Shown: positions 7,873-16,138 of the stretch, piece by piece
How positions within the stretch are numbered: the stretch's first letter is position 1
Layout of the letters: each line of letters opens with the position of its first letter
From: an uncultured Acidimicrobiia bacterium
GTDB taxonomy: Bacteria; Actinomycetota; Acidimicrobiia; Acidimicrobiales; CAIXPF01
DNA length: 41,536 nucleotides
Direction: 5' to 3'
Assembly: GCA_903921205.1 (NCBI GenBank)
Contig: CAIXPF010000197.1
Location: 1 to 41,536, forward strand
Made by a program: the position numbers and the translations under genes
Notes under the pieces: generated by a model
Database searches by the model: none
The model's input: the letters and a program-made list of their open reading frames with translations, nothing else
What the model was told of the DNA's origin: nothing

Positions 7873-9099
7873 GTGACCGTGCGCGAGGCCGGACCCGTCG
7901 CTGCCGGAGGAGAACTGCACGTGCTGGTGGCGTCGCCGCCGGCACCCGTGTGGGGCGCCCAGCTGTACCTGCTCGACCAGGTCGAGCCGCTGCGCCAGCG
8001 CGGCATCGTCCTGACGCTGGCCAGCCCGGCCGACTCACCCTTCGCCGAGGAGTGGGTGGCGCGCGGCTGGCCGCTGGTCGAGCTGCCGTTGCGCCTGCAC
8101 GGCGGCCTGCGACGCGGCGACGGCAGCGACCGCCGGCCCGGACCCGTGGCCCTGGCGCTCGACGCCGTGGCGATGGTGCGCTCGGCCGTCCGTCTGGCCC
8201 GCACCGGCCGGCAGTTCGACCTGCTGCACTCCTACGCCCTGCGCTCCCACCTCGAGGTGGCCGTGGCCGGGCGCCTGGCCCGGCGTCCGTCGGTGCTCGA
8301 CCAGGTGAACATCGTCCGCCCCGGGATCGGCCGCCGGGTGCTGCGCGGCGTCGCCCGTCTGGCCTCGCTCACCGTGGCGAACTCGGCGGCCACCGCCGCG
8401 GTGGTGGGGGACCGGGCAGCGGTCTGGGTGATCCAACCCGGCATCGACCTGCACCGCTTCGCCCCGGGAGCGCCCGAACCGGGGTTGCGTGAGCAGCTGA
8501 CCTCCGACCCGTCGGCACCGCTGGTGGCCATCATCGGGCGGCTCGACGTGCGCAAGGGCATCCAGATCCTGCTCGAGGCGATGGCTCGGTTGCAGGGACC
8601 GGCCGCCGAGGCGCACCTGGTGGTGGTCGGTGACGCCGGGACCGGCCCGCCGGAGTTCGCCGCCGAGCTGCGCCGTACCGGGGAGGGCCTGCTGGGGGAT
8701 CGGGTCCGTTTCGTCGGGCGCCGCTCCGACATCCCGCAGATCCTGCGCAGCGTCGACGTGATGGTCAATGCCTCGAAGGCCGAGCCGTTCGGCCTGACGG
8801 TGCTCGAGGCGCAGGCGTGCGGCACCGTGGTGATCGGTACCGACGCCGGGGGCATCCCCGAGTTCGTCGAGCACGGGGTGACCGGCCTGCTGGTACCACC
8901 GTTCGAGGTGGAGCCGATGGCGGCGGCGCTCGAGCGGGTGCTCGGCGATGCGGCGCTCGTCGGGGCCATGACCGCCGAGGCGTTGCGGCGGGCCCATCCG
9001 GCCCGTGGCCTGGAAGCGCAGTACGACGAGCTCGCGGCCATGTACCGCTCGGTCGCCGCCGGTACCCGACGTCCGACGCCGCGGCCGTCGTTGCGGTAG
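7873..9099 (+). CDS. Glycosyltransferase family 4 protein
   Basis: This 408-residue GT-B fold enzyme would transfer a sugar from a nucleotide donor to a lipid-linked or growing glycan at the cytoplasmic face. The N-terminal half starts with LHVLVASPPAPVWGAQLYLL, the acceptor-side glycine loop. The C-terminal half has GRLDVRKGIQILLEAM near 220, a FVGRRSDIP block, and the donor-site E-x7-E motif in AEPFGLTVLEAQACG near 303-317. The GTG at 7873 is taken as start; a GTG two codons later is equally possible and no clear ribosome site is seen. It runs divergently from cysD and ends before a strong bidirectional hairpin. Its sugar specificity cannot be read from the sequence. Confidence 0.88.
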   Translation: MTVREAGPVAAGGELHVLVASPPAPVWGAQLYLLDQVEPLRQRGIVLTLASPADSPFAEEWVARGWPLVELPLRLHGGLRRGDGSDRRPGPVALALDAVAMVRSAVRLARTGRQFDLLHSYALRSHLEVAVAGRLARRPSVLDQVNIVRPGIGRRVLRGVARLASLTVANSAATAAVVGDRAAVWVIQPGIDLHRFAPGAPEPGLREQLTSDPSAPLVAIIGRLDVRKGIQILLEAMARLQGPAAEAHLVVVGDAGTGPPEFAAELRRTGEGLLGDRVRFVGRRSDIPQILRSVDVMVNASKAEPFGLTVLEAQACGTVVIGTDAGGIPEFVEHGVTGLLVPPFEVEPMAAALERVLGDAALVGAMTAEALRRAHPARGLEAQYDELAAMYRSVAAGTRRPTPRPSLR

Positions 9100-9125
9100 C
9101 GCCGGACATGCTTGGCCGGCCCGCC

Positions 9126-9152
9126 GGGGGCTGACCGATTCGGTCAGCCCCC
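9126..9152. terminator. Bidirectional hairpin terminator
   Basis: Perfect 12-bp arms GGGGGCTGACCG / CGGTCAGCCCCC surround a three-base loop. The hairpin lies between two convergent genes (GT4 ending at 9099 and the secreted protein ending at 9175). No T-run follows, as is common in GC-rich actinobacteria. Confidence 0.7.
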
Positions 9153-9174
9153 GTTCACGGTCAGCACGGCAGGA

Positions 9175-9912
9175 TCAGCAGCTGCTCGACCAGGTCTTGG
9201 GGCAGCCCTTCCAGGTTGCGGGCGGCTTCAGGGTCGAGCCCTGACGCACCATGATGAAGTCGATCGACATGCTGAACGGCAGGTGATTGTCGATGTCGGG
9301 GCGCTCGTAGCAGGTGGTGGCGCAGTTCCGGGTGTACATCAGCTTGCCGGTGACGGGGTCCTTGAGGAGCGGCCGGATGTCCGAAGCCTGCTGCGTGTAG
9401 TCCCACGAGCCGTTCTTCTTCCACCAGCTGCCGAAGCTGTTGATGTCGAAGTAGTAGGTCTTGTTGGTGGTGATGGTGGCCAGGGTGCCGTTCGAGCAGG
9501 TCTCCCAGTAGAACTTGATCAGTTGCCCCCCGGCGCTCGAGCGGTGCCGCCACATGCAGATGTGCAGCCACAGCGGCTTCGTGGACGGTTTGCCGCTCAC
9601 CACGACCCGCAGGTACGCCTTGCCGTCGCGGTAGTTCGCCGGGCTCAGGTAGTTGACCGGCTGGTTGGGCACAGGTCGGATGTAGCTGTCCTTCTGGGCG
9701 GTGCCGCTCACCGTGAAGATCGTCCGCTGCATCTCGGCCGGCACGATCGCCGCCTCCGGCACGGCCTCCGTCGGGGAGCCGGCCGGCGTCTCGGCCGGCA
9801 CGATCGCCGGCTCCGGCAGGGGTTCGGCGGAGGCCGCAGGGGCCGGGAACAGCGCCGAGGCGAGGAGGACGCCTCCGATGCCGGCAAGGGTGAGAACTCG
9901 TCGCAGTCTCAT
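9175..9912 (-). CDS. Secreted protein with unrecognised Trp/Cys-rich domain (copy A)
   Basis: This 245-residue protein has a classic signal peptide (MRLRRVLTLAGIGG, hydrophobic core, likely cleavage after SASA near 28-30) and a Pro/Ala/Glu-rich linker with a repeated AxIVPAE element. A globular domain follows from about 62. Landmarks are VNYLSPANYRDGKAYLRV, KPLWLHICMWRH, FYWETCSNG, WWKKNGSWDYTQQASDIR, DPVTGKL, NCATTCYE and HLPFSMSIDFIMV. The four cysteines shared with its paralogue (10228-10857) could form two disulfides; this copy adds WKGCPKTWSSSC at its end. I know no function for the domain. It also forms the C terminus of the GH26-like protein at 23409, so a role at the cell wall or on glycan is a reasonable inference. 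An AAGGCGG ribosome-site-like element precedes the ATG. Confidence 0.8.
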   Translation of the reverse strand: MRLRRVLTLAGIGGVLLASALFPAPAASAEPLPEPAIVPAETPAGSPTEAVPEAAIVPAEMQRTIFTVSGTAQKDSYIRPVPNQPVNYLSPANYRDGKAYLRVVVSGKPSTKPLWLHICMWRHRSSAGGQLIKFYWETCSNGTLATITTNKTYYFDINSFGSWWKKNGSWDYTQQASDIRPLLKDPVTGKLMYTRNCATTCYERPDIDNHLPFSMSIDFIMVRQGSTLKPPATWKGCPKTWSSSC

Positions 9913-9952
9913 GGTCAGCCGCCTTCAACGTATTACACACAACCCGCCGTGG

Positions 9953-9967
9953 GTTACGAAACGTAAC
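9953..9967. promoter_or_regulatory. Inverted repeat GTTACG-AAA-CGTAAC in the divergent promoter region
   Basis: Perfect 6-bp arms with a 3-base spacer lie 41 bp upstream of the copy A secreted-protein start. GTTAC/GTAAC pentamers recur in several other intergenic regions here (3970, 10965, 23309, 30021, 30190), so this may be a binding site for a shared regulator. No specific factor is assigned. Confidence 0.4.
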
Positions 9968-10032
9968 AATAGGACCGCTCCGCGGGGCTGGCAACACGCT
10001 TTACGTGGCCGAAACAAGCGGAAATCGACCTT

Positions 10033-10050
10033 TCGACGTCGAGACGTCGA
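10033..10050. promoter_or_regulatory. Inverted repeat TCGACGTC-GA-GACGTCGA
   Basis: Perfect 8-bp arms with a 2-base centre lie mid-way in the 315-bp divergent intergenic region 9913-10227, as expected for a dimeric regulator's operator. The arms themselves are partly palindromic (GACGTC), so a chance origin in GC-rich DNA is possible. Confidence 0.3.
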
Positions 10051-10133
10051 TCGATGCGGCGGCCTGAGCTGGGCCGATCGCCGTTCGCTGTCGACCGGCG
10101 GAGCCGGGCCAGATTTTTCGTTTCGACATGTGA

Positions 10134-10162
10134 TGACGAACGCTGTCCGGCCCCAGTAGGAT
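10134..10162 (+). promoter_or_regulatory. Candidate promoter of secreted protein copy B
   Basis: TGACGA (10134-10139) and TAGGAT (10157-10162) are separated by 17 bp and resemble a housekeeping actinobacterial promoter. Transcription would start near 10169 and give a leader of about 60 bases to the ATG at 10228. Confidence 0.5.
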
Positions 10163-10227
10163 CGATTGCATCGGCTCGGGGCGCGGCGGCGCGGCAGGTT
10201 GCCAACCGGGCGAAAGGCGGACATCCG

Positions 10228-10857
10228 ATGCGAACCCTGTTGCGTGCCGGCTTGGTAGTGGTGCTGACCGTTGGTGGCCTTCTCGTGCCCGGTGGCGCAG
10301 GGGCGGCCGAGCCGGTGTCGTCCTCTGCCCCCGCCCCCGAGGCGGCTGCACCGGCGCAGGCGCAGATCTTCTCCCACACGGCCCAGATCCGGACCGACCG
10401 CCACTTCCGTCCCGTCTTCACCCAGCCGGCCAACTGGGTGGCACCGGTCAACTACCGCGACGGGACGTCCTTCCTGCGGGTGAACGTGAGCGCAAAGCCC
10501 ACGACCAAGGCCCTCAACGTGCAGATCTGCCTGTGGCGGCACAACGGGCTGCAGAAGTTCTTCTGGGAGACCTGTTCGGACCTCGGCAAGACGATCACCA
10601 CCAACGGCAGCTACTACTTCGCACTCGGGGCACCCGGCAGGTGGTGGAAGAAGGCCGGCGGGTGGGACTTCACCAAGGCCGCCTCGGACATCCGGCTGAT
10701 GGTGATCGACCCCGTCACCAAGAAGCTGGTGCAGACGCAGCAGTGCGGTGCGAACTGCTACCCGGGCACGGCGATCCTGGCGCACCTGCCGTTCACCGTG
10801 AGCGCAGAGTTCATCGTCGTGGGGGCCGGTGCCCCGCCCACCGCGCCGGCGAGCTGA
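10228..10857 (+). CDS. Secreted protein with unrecognised Trp/Cys-rich domain (copy B)
   Basis: This 209-residue protein has a signal peptide (MRTLLRAGLVVVLTVGGLL, likely cleavage after GAGA) and a short Ala/Pro linker. From about residue 48 it has the same domain as the divergent copy A at 9175-9912. Shared blocks are VNYRDGTSFLRVNVSAKPTTK, LNVQICLWRH, FFWETCSD, a YYF strand, WWKKAGGWDFTKAASDIR, DPVTKKLV, CGANCY and HLPFTVSAEFIVV. The four cysteines (IC, ETC and the C-x3-C pair) are conserved; the C-terminal extension of copy A is absent. The ATG at 10228 has AAAGGCGG seven bases upstream. The pair appears to come from a local inverted duplication. Function is unknown; secretion and linkage to a glycosidase domain suggest an extracellular glycan-binding or wall role. 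Confidence 0.82.
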   Translation: MRTLLRAGLVVVLTVGGLLVPGGAGAAEPVSSSAPAPEAAAPAQAQIFSHTAQIRTDRHFRPVFTQPANWVAPVNYRDGTSFLRVNVSAKPTTKALNVQICLWRHNGLQKFFWETCSDLGKTITTNGSYYFALGAPGRWWKKAGGWDFTKAASDIRLMVIDPVTKKLVQTQQCGANCYPGTAILAHLPFTVSAEFIVVGAGAPPTAPAS

Positions 10858-11014
10858 CGGGGTTGCCCGGCGGCGATCTCCACCAGGTGCTGAATCGGGC
10901 CACTGCGGTGCGGGGGGTCGCCTCCCGCACCGGGATCGTTCTCGCAGGATGAGTACAACGGCCCGGTAACCCCGGCGGTCCTCGCCCGTAGCATTGGCGG
11001 GGTGACCGGCTTCG

Positions 11015-11974
11015 ATGGCGCGCAGCACCCCACGGGCGGGAGACATGCACGCGGCCGGGCCGGCGACGGTTCCGCCGTGGTGGGAGCGCTCGCCGGTGGT
11101 GCCTGACTTCTTCGTCATCGGTGCCTACCGGTGCGGCACGACCTCGCTGTACCGGTCGTTGCGCCAGCATCCGCAGATCTTCCTGCCGCTGGAGAAGGAG
11201 CCGAACTTCTACGCGGTCGACGGCAACCCCGACGCCAGCGACGTGCTGCGGTCACGCAGCACGGTGAGCGGGGCGGCCTACGACGCCCTGTATGCCGCAG
11301 CCGGCCCGTACGAGAAGACCGGCGACATCTCGCCCGAGTACCTCCGCAACCCGCGTGTCGCCCCGCGCCTGGCCCAGGTGGCGCCGAACGCCCCGCTCGT
11401 GGCGGTGCTGCGCAACCCCATCGAACGAGCCTGGTCGGACTATCTCCTGCACATCCGCGACGGCAACGAGCGCTGCGATCGCCTGCGTGACGCCCTCGCC
11501 GAACAGGCCGAGCGGCAGCTCGTCGACCACCGGGCCGGCCACTATCTCGACTCGGGCTTCTACGCCGCACAGCTGGCGCGCTACTACGCGCTGTTCCCCC
11601 GGTCCCAGGTCCAGGTGCACCTCTTCGAGGACCTGATGGCGGACCGGCAGGCCGTGCTCTCCGAGGTGTTCCGCCACGTCGGCGTCGACCCGTCCTTCGC
11701 TCCCGAGCCCGAGGCTGCGGTGAACGCCTCGGGCATCCCCGACTCGAAGGCGCTCGCAGCCGTGCTGCGCGCCCGCAAGGTGGTGCGGCCGCTGGTCAAC
11801 CGGGCGTTGATCGAGCGGGCCCGCCCCGCGTGGGAACGCTTCCTCAGCCGTCGCCTGCGCCGCCCGGTCCTCGACCACGACGACTGGGCGCTGCTGGCGG
11901 GCATCTACCACGACGACGTCCTGCGGTTGGGCGACCTGCTCGACCGCGATCTTTCCCACTGGCTGGTGAGGTAA
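11015..11974 (+). CDS. Sulfotransferase (Sulfotransfer_1/3 type), ST1
   Basis: This 319-residue cytosolic enzyme would move sulfate from PAPS to a hydroxyl of the glycan. The 5'-phosphosulfate loop GAYRCGTTSLYRSL is at 36-49 and the 3'-phosphate site LRNPIERAWSDYLLHI at 132-147 carries the usual RNPxxRAxSxY pattern. A FEDLMADRQAVLSEVFRHVG block follows near 208. The ATG at 11015 has GGGGTGA nine bases upstream; a shorter start at GTG 11099 (just before PDFFVIG) would also match the family. It heads the run ST1, ST2, flippase, GT2, ST3 with gaps of 4 and 11 bp and then overlaps, so co-transcription is likely. A possible -10 (TAGCAT) is at 10989. The acceptor is unknown. Confidence 0.9.
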   Translation: MARSTPRAGDMHAAGPATVPPWWERSPVVPDFFVIGAYRCGTTSLYRSLRQHPQIFLPLEKEPNFYAVDGNPDASDVLRSRSTVSGAAYDALYAAAGPYEKTGDISPEYLRNPRVAPRLAQVAPNAPLVAVLRNPIERAWSDYLLHIRDGNERCDRLRDALAEQAERQLVDHRAGHYLDSGFYAAQLARYYALFPRSQVQVHLFEDLMADRQAVLSEVFRHVGVDPSFAPEPEAAVNASGIPDSKALAAVLRARKVVRPLVNRALIERARPAWERFLSRRLRRPVLDHDDWALLAGIYHDDVLRLGDLLDRDLSHWLVR

Positions 11975-11978
11975 CCAC

Positions 11979-12602
11979 ATGCTGCTGTCCGAACAGCACA
12001 ACTACATCTACGTGCACGTGTACAAGGTCGCCGGCCAGTCCGTGAAGCTCGCCCTGCGGCGCTACCACTATCGCTACCTACCGGGACTGCGGACCCCGCT
12101 GGCCCATGTGCTGGAGTCGCCGCAGGCGTACACCTTCCGCAGCGTCGAGGCGCACAGCACCGCCGCCCAGCTGCGCGACTGGCTCGGTGAGGAGAAGTGG
12201 GACAGCCTCTACTCCTTCTCCTTCGTGCGCAACCCGTGGGACTGGCAGGTCTCGCTGTACCACTTCATCCAGAAGAACAAGTTCAACTACCAGCGTCGCC
12301 TGGTGTCCTCGATGTCCTTCGACGACTACATCCGCTGGCGGGTCGAGGAAGACCTGCACCAGCAGGGCGAGTTCATCTTCGATCGCCACGGCAAGCAGCT
12401 CGTCGATTTCGTCGGCCGCTACGAGAACCTGTCGGAGGACTTCCAGACCGTGTGCCGCCGGGTCGGGGTCCACGCCGAGCTCCCGCATGTGAACGCCAGC
12501 TCCCATGCCTCGTTCCGTAGCTACTACAACGACACCACCGCGGCGCTCGTCGCCGAGGCGTTCGCCCCGGACATCGAAGCCTTCGGGTATTCGTTCGAGT
12601 AG
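11979..12602 (+). CDS. Sulfotransferase (Sulfotransfer_2 type), ST2
   Basis: This 207-residue protein belongs to the short Sulfotransfer_2 group, related to carbohydrate sulfotransferases such as chondroitin and HNK-1 enzymes. The PAPS 5'-loop is YVHVYKVAGQSV (11-22), equivalent to the IPKTAGTS signature, with Val and Gln replacing Thr and Thr. The 3'-phosphate site is FVRNPWDWQVSLYHF (82-96), with the characteristic RNPWDW. Near the C terminus LVDFVGRYENLSEDF matches the family's F(I/V)GRxENL motif. It starts 4 bp after ST1, with GAGGT just before the ATG. Carbohydrate hydroxyls are the usual acceptors, which supports glycan sulfation. It is of a different subtype from ST1, ST3 and ST4. Confidence 0.9.
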   Translation: MLLSEQHNYIYVHVYKVAGQSVKLALRRYHYRYLPGLRTPLAHVLESPQAYTFRSVEAHSTAAQLRDWLGEEKWDSLYSFSFVRNPWDWQVSLYHFIQKNKFNYQRRLVSSMSFDDYIRWRVEEDLHQQGEFIFDRHGKQLVDFVGRYENLSEDFQTVCRRVGVHAELPHVNASSHASFRSYYNDTTAALVAEAFAPDIEAFGYSFE

Positions 12603-12613
12603 CTGCCGGGTCT

Positions 12614-14215
12614 GTGGCGTATCTCGTGCCAACCCCCGTGGGGAGCCCGTCCGAGGGCGACGACGACCGCGACGGCGTCTCGCCGCTCGACGTCGTCATC
12701 GCGCCCGTCGACGGTCCGCGTGGCGGTATGGGCAGCGCGGTGCGCTGGATGGGATCGGTGCAGGTCGGCACCCAGGTCATCCGGGTGCTCGGCACCGTGG
12801 GCCTGGCCCGGCTGCTCACCCCGGCCGACTTCGGCCTGGTGGCATTGGTCTCGGTGATCGCCGGCATGTTCGAGCAGGTGCTCGGCGACACCGGCACCAC
12901 CTCGGCACTGGTGCGCCACGACCGGCTGACCCAGCGGCTGGCCAGCAGCGTGCTGTTCTGGAATCTGATGGTCGGTGCCACCACCACGCTGTTCTTCGTG
13001 GTGGCCGCCCGTCCGCTGGCGACGTTGCTCGGCGACGTCGACGCCACCGGGGTGGCGCGGGTCATCGGTTGCCTGGCGTTCGTCAACGCCACCACCTACG
13101 TGCAGACCGGGCTGTTCCGTCGGACCCTGCAGTTCAAGAAGGTCGCCACCGCGAACCTGGTGAACGTCAGCGTGACGATGGGTGCGACCCTGGTGCTCGC
13201 GGCGCTCGGTTGGGGGGCGTGGGCGCTCGCGGTCGGCACCGTGACCGGCAGCGCCGCCGCGGCGGCGCTGACGTGGATCTGGTCGGACTGGCGGCCGAGC
13301 CTGCACTTCTCCTGGAACGACCTCACCCCGATCCGGGGTTTCAGCGCTCGCCTCAGCCTGCAGAACTTCTTCACCTATTCCATCCAGGTCGGGGACCGGT
13401 TCCTGGTGGGCCGCCTGCTCGGGGTGACCGACCTGGGCTACTACGGGATGGCGAACCGGCTGCTCAACTATCCGTTGCAGACCTCGGCGCAGACCTTCCG
13501 AGAGGTGGTGTATCCCAACCTCGCACGCATCAAGGACGACGACGAGGCCATGCGCACCACCTACCGGCGAACGGTCGGTGGCATCGCCCTGGTCATGGTC
13601 CCGCTGTGCCTGACCATCGCCGCGGTGGCCGGCCCGATGGTGCACGTGGTGCTGGGCAGGCAGTGGATACCGGCGATCCCGCTGATCTCCATCATCGCCG
13701 TGGTCGGTGCGCTGCAGTCGCTCACCACGACGACCGGGCCGATCTACATCGCCAAGGGCCGGGTGGATCTGTTGTTGCGGTGGAGCAGCTTCAGCTGCGT
13801 CGTGTTGCTCGGCTGCTACCTGGTCGGCGCCCGCTGGGGGGTGACCGGCGTCGGGCTGGGGTTCCTGGCCGGGATCACCGTGCTCACCTACCCGGCGTTC
13901 CGTATCCCGCTGCGGCTCATCGATGCCCGGCCGTCGTACCTGTTGGGGGCGGTCGCCGGCCCGGTGCTCTGCGCAGTCGCCGGCGCGGGTGCAGCATTCG
14001 CCACGGTACGGGCGTTCGCCGCTGCCGATCGGCCCGAATGGGTGGCCCTGCTGGCGGGGCTCGGGGTGTCGGGCGTGGTGACCGTCGGGCTGCTGGCGGT
14101 GTTGCGGCCCCCGGCCTGGCGCGACGGGCTGACGGTGCTGATGCGTCGGCGCCGTCCGCCCCGGCCGAGCCGGCAGGATCCGGTGGCCGACACCCCCGCA
14201 GCGGAGGAGCGATGA
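12614..14215 (+). CDS. Lipid-linked oligosaccharide flippase (Wzx/RfbX-like)
   Basis: This 533-residue polytopic membrane protein has about 12 hydrophobic segments in the style of MATE/MOP-superfamily polysaccharide flippases. Typical family features are VGLARLLTPADFGLVALVSVIAGMFEQ near residues 63-90, QVGDRFLVGRLLGVTDLGYYGMANRLLNYPLQ near 255-290 and the following AQTFREVVYPNLARI. It would move undecaprenyl-linked repeat units across the membrane. The GTG start at 12614 lies 11 bp after ST2; an internal ATG near 12731 could be used because the first 40 residues are acidic and not family-like. Its stop overlaps the next start (ATGA). The C terminus is an Arg/Pro-rich cytoplasmic tail. Confidence 0.9.
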   Translation: MAYLVPTPVGSPSEGDDDRDGVSPLDVVIAPVDGPRGGMGSAVRWMGSVQVGTQVIRVLGTVGLARLLTPADFGLVALVSVIAGMFEQVLGDTGTTSALVRHDRLTQRLASSVLFWNLMVGATTTLFFVVAARPLATLLGDVDATGVARVIGCLAFVNATTYVQTGLFRRTLQFKKVATANLVNVSVTMGATLVLAALGWGAWALAVGTVTGSAAAAALTWIWSDWRPSLHFSWNDLTPIRGFSARLSLQNFFTYSIQVGDRFLVGRLLGVTDLGYYGMANRLLNYPLQTSAQTFREVVYPNLARIKDDDEAMRTTYRRTVGGIALVMVPLCLTIAAVAGPMVHVVLGRQWIPAIPLISIIAVVGALQSLTTTTGPIYIAKGRVDLLLRWSSFSCVVLLGCYLVGARWGVTGVGLGFLAGITVLTYPAFRIPLRLIDARPSYLLGAVAGPVLCAVAGAGAAFATVRAFAAADRPEWVALLAGLGVSGVVTVGLLAVLRPPAWRDGLTVLMRRRRPPRPSRQDPVADTPAAEER

Positions 14216-15150
14216 CCCCGAACGATGCCGCAGTCAGCGTGGCGGTCTGCGTCCTGACCTACCGGCGGCCCCAGGGGCTGGCCCGGTTGCTCACCGCGCT
14301 GGCGCAGCTCGACGTGCGGCCGGAGGTCGGCGTCACCGTGGTGGTGGTCGACAACGACGCCGGAGGGTCGGGCGGGCCGACGGTCGAGGCCTCCCGGCAG
14401 GGCCTGCCCTTCCCCGTGGTCTACGTCGTCGAGGCGTCACGGTCGATCTCCATTGCCCGGAATCGTGCGGTACGCGAGGCCGGCGATGCCGACTTCGTCG
14501 CCTTCATCGATGACGACGAGTGGCCCGAGCCCGACTGGCTGGGTCAGTTGCTCGACAGCCGGCAGCAGACCGGGGCCGACATCGTCGCCGCCGGGGTCCT
14601 GCCGGTGTTCGAGTCCGACCCTGCGGCCTGGGTGGTGCAGGGCGGCTTCTTCGATCGTCGGCGCCACGACCACAACGAGGCGATCCGCTACGCCACCACC
14701 AGCAACGTGTTGATCCGCCGGGGGTGCCTCGAGGCGGTCGAGGGTCCCTTCGACGAGGCCTTCGGGCTGTCCGGCGGTGAGGACACCCATCTCTTCGCCC
14801 AACTGCGCGAGGCCGGCTGCTCGATCGTGTGGTGTGATCGCGCCGCGGTGCAGGAGCTGATCCCCGACTCGCGGGTGTCGGCCCGCTGGCTGCTGCGGCG
14901 CGAGTACCGGCGCGGCCAGACGCTCAGCCTGTCCTTGCGGGCCCGGGGGACGACCCCGCTGCTGGTGGTGCGCCGGGTGGGCAACGGCCTGGGCAACCTC
15001 GCGCTCGGCCTCGTCGGCACCGTCGCCGGCCTCCGGCACGGACGGGCCGGGGTGCTGAGCGGGGTGCGACGGATCAACTTCGGGGCGGGCATGTTGACCG
15101 GTCTCGCCGGGCTGCGACATCTCGAGTACAAGAAGGTGCACGGTGGCTGA
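14212..15150 (+). CDS. Glycosyltransferase family 2 protein (GT2a)
   Basis: This 312-residue GT-A enzyme has the nucleotide-binding start VSVAVCVLTYRRPQGLARLL, the VVVVDNDA strand, ARNRAV and the metal-binding DDD in FIDDDEWPEPDW (99-109). A GLSGGEDTHLFAQL segment near 187 carries the ED acceptor/base motif. The C-terminal 70 residues have a Gly/Leu-rich amphipathic part that may contact the membrane, ending in LRHLEYKKVHGG. It resembles GT2b (18974-20008) throughout, including that tail, so the two are paralogues. The ATG overlaps the flippase stop by 4 bp and has GGAGG upstream. The donor sugar is unknown. Confidence 0.92.
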   Translation: MTPNDAAVSVAVCVLTYRRPQGLARLLTALAQLDVRPEVGVTVVVVDNDAGGSGGPTVEASRQGLPFPVVYVVEASRSISIARNRAVREAGDADFVAFIDDDEWPEPDWLGQLLDSRQQTGADIVAAGVLPVFESDPAAWVVQGGFFDRRRHDHNEAIRYATTSNVLIRRGCLEAVEGPFDEAFGLSGGEDTHLFAQLREAGCSIVWCDRAAVQELIPDSRVSARWLLRREYRRGQTLSLSLRARGTTPLLVVRRVGNGLGNLALGLVGTVAGLRHGRAGVLSGVRRINFGAGMLTGLAGLRHLEYKKVHGG

Positions 15151-16138
15151 CCAGTTGATCGGACCGGATTCGACCTACGTGCGGCTCGCTGCCCGCGGCC
15201 TGGCCCGGGAGCTGATCTGGTGGGCGACCTGCCGCCACCGGCAGGGCCCGCAGCGCAACATCTGCCTGTTCGCCACCCGACGCGGCGGCAGCACCTGGGC
15301 GATGGAGATGATCGCTGCCAACCGCGGGATCCGGCCGATGAACCAGCCGTTCGAGACGCTCAGCCGCAACCTCACCCTGGCCCAGGCCTTCGAGATCCCG
15401 CGTTTCCCCCAGGGCCAGATCACCTCGTTGGGCGAACCGGAAGCGGCGATGCTGGGCAGCTACGTGCGCCGGATGTTCTCCGGCGAGCTCGTCGTCAACG
15501 CCCCCCTCCGGTTCTGGCAGACCGGCTTCGAGCGGGTGTCGAACCGTGTGGTCCTCAAGATCACCGACGCCAAGGCGGTCATCGGCTGGTTCGACGAGAA
15601 CGTCGACGCCGACATCGTCTATCTGACCCGGCACCCGGTGTCGCAGTCGTTGTCGTGCATCCGCAACGGTTGGACGCTGACCACCCGCTCCTACCTGGCC
15701 GACCCGCACTTCTGTGCTGCGTTCCTGGGTGCGGCAGAGGGCCGTTGCCGTGACCTGATGGACCACGGCTCCCCGCTCGAGCAGTGGGCGCTGAACTGGG
15801 CGGTGGAGAACGTCGCCCCGATGACCCTGCTGCCGGAGCGTCCCGAGTGGCTGCACCTGCGCTACGAGGATGCCGTGCTGCACGCCGAGCGCGAGCTGGC
15901 CCGGCTGGCGGGGCGGTTGGGGTTGCAGGACATGGACCGCATGGAGCAGGTCCTGCGCCGGCCGTCGGGGTCGTCGCGGCGGTCCCTCGGCGGGACGCGC
16001 GACGCGATCAAGAAGGGCGACCGTGCCGGTGCCGTCGACGGTTGGCGTGCGAAGGTCGGGGCCGAGGACCTCAGCCGCACGGCGGCGGTGCTCGAGCTGG
16101 TCGGCATCGATCCGAAGGCCGTGGTCGAACGCTGGTGA
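15143..16138 (+). CDS. Sulfotransferase, divergent, ST3
   Basis: This 331-residue protein carries a 5'-phosphosulfate loop FATRRGGSTWAMEMI (43-57), with RGGSTW in place of the more common KSGTTW, and a 3'-phosphate site YLTRHPVSQSLSCI (Y160 to I173) with R163 and S167 or S169 as expected ligands. WLHLRYEDAVL near 236 matches the family's RYEDL block. The GTG at 15143 overlaps the GT2a stop by 8 bp and has AGAAGG upstream, so it is coupled to that gene. It may therefore modify the sugar that GT2a adds, an inference from position only. The acceptor cannot be told. It is remote from ST1 and ST2 in sequence. Confidence 0.8.
   Translation: MADQLIGPDSTYVRLAARGLARELIWWATCRHRQGPQRNICLFATRRGGSTWAMEMIAANRGIRPMNQPFETLSRNLTLAQAFEIPRFPQGQITSLGEPEAAMLGSYVRRMFSGELVVNAPLRFWQTGFERVSNRVVLKITDAKAVIGWFDENVDADIVYLTRHPVSQSLSCIRNGWTLTTRSYLADPHFCAAFLGAAEGRCRDLMDHGSPLEQWALNWAVENVAPMTLLPERPEWLHLRYEDAVLHAERELARLAGRLGLQDMDRMEQVLRRPSGSSRRSLGGTRDAIKKGDRAGAVDGWRAKVGAEDLSRTAAVLELVGIDPKAVVERW

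Noticed and set aside
9953-9967. Assignment of the GTTACG-AAA-CGTAAC site to GlnR or MtrA
   Set aside because: Spacing does not match the GlnR consensus I know, and MtrA sites are too loosely defined for a call from one sequence. Kept only as an inverted repeat.
11002-11106. A possible leaderless 34-codon upstream ORF (GTG at 11002, 7 bp after TAGCAT) ending just past an alternative ST1 start at 11099
   Set aside because: The geometry is tempting, but the product has no recognisable features and GGGGTGA at 10999-11005 works better as the ribosome site for ATG 11015. Not enough to call.
12505-14211. Long open frame upstream of GT2a in its own frame
   Set aside because: It lies over the flippase gene, has an Arg/Gly/Pro composition, and the true GT2a start at 14212 has GGAGG and an ATGA overlap.
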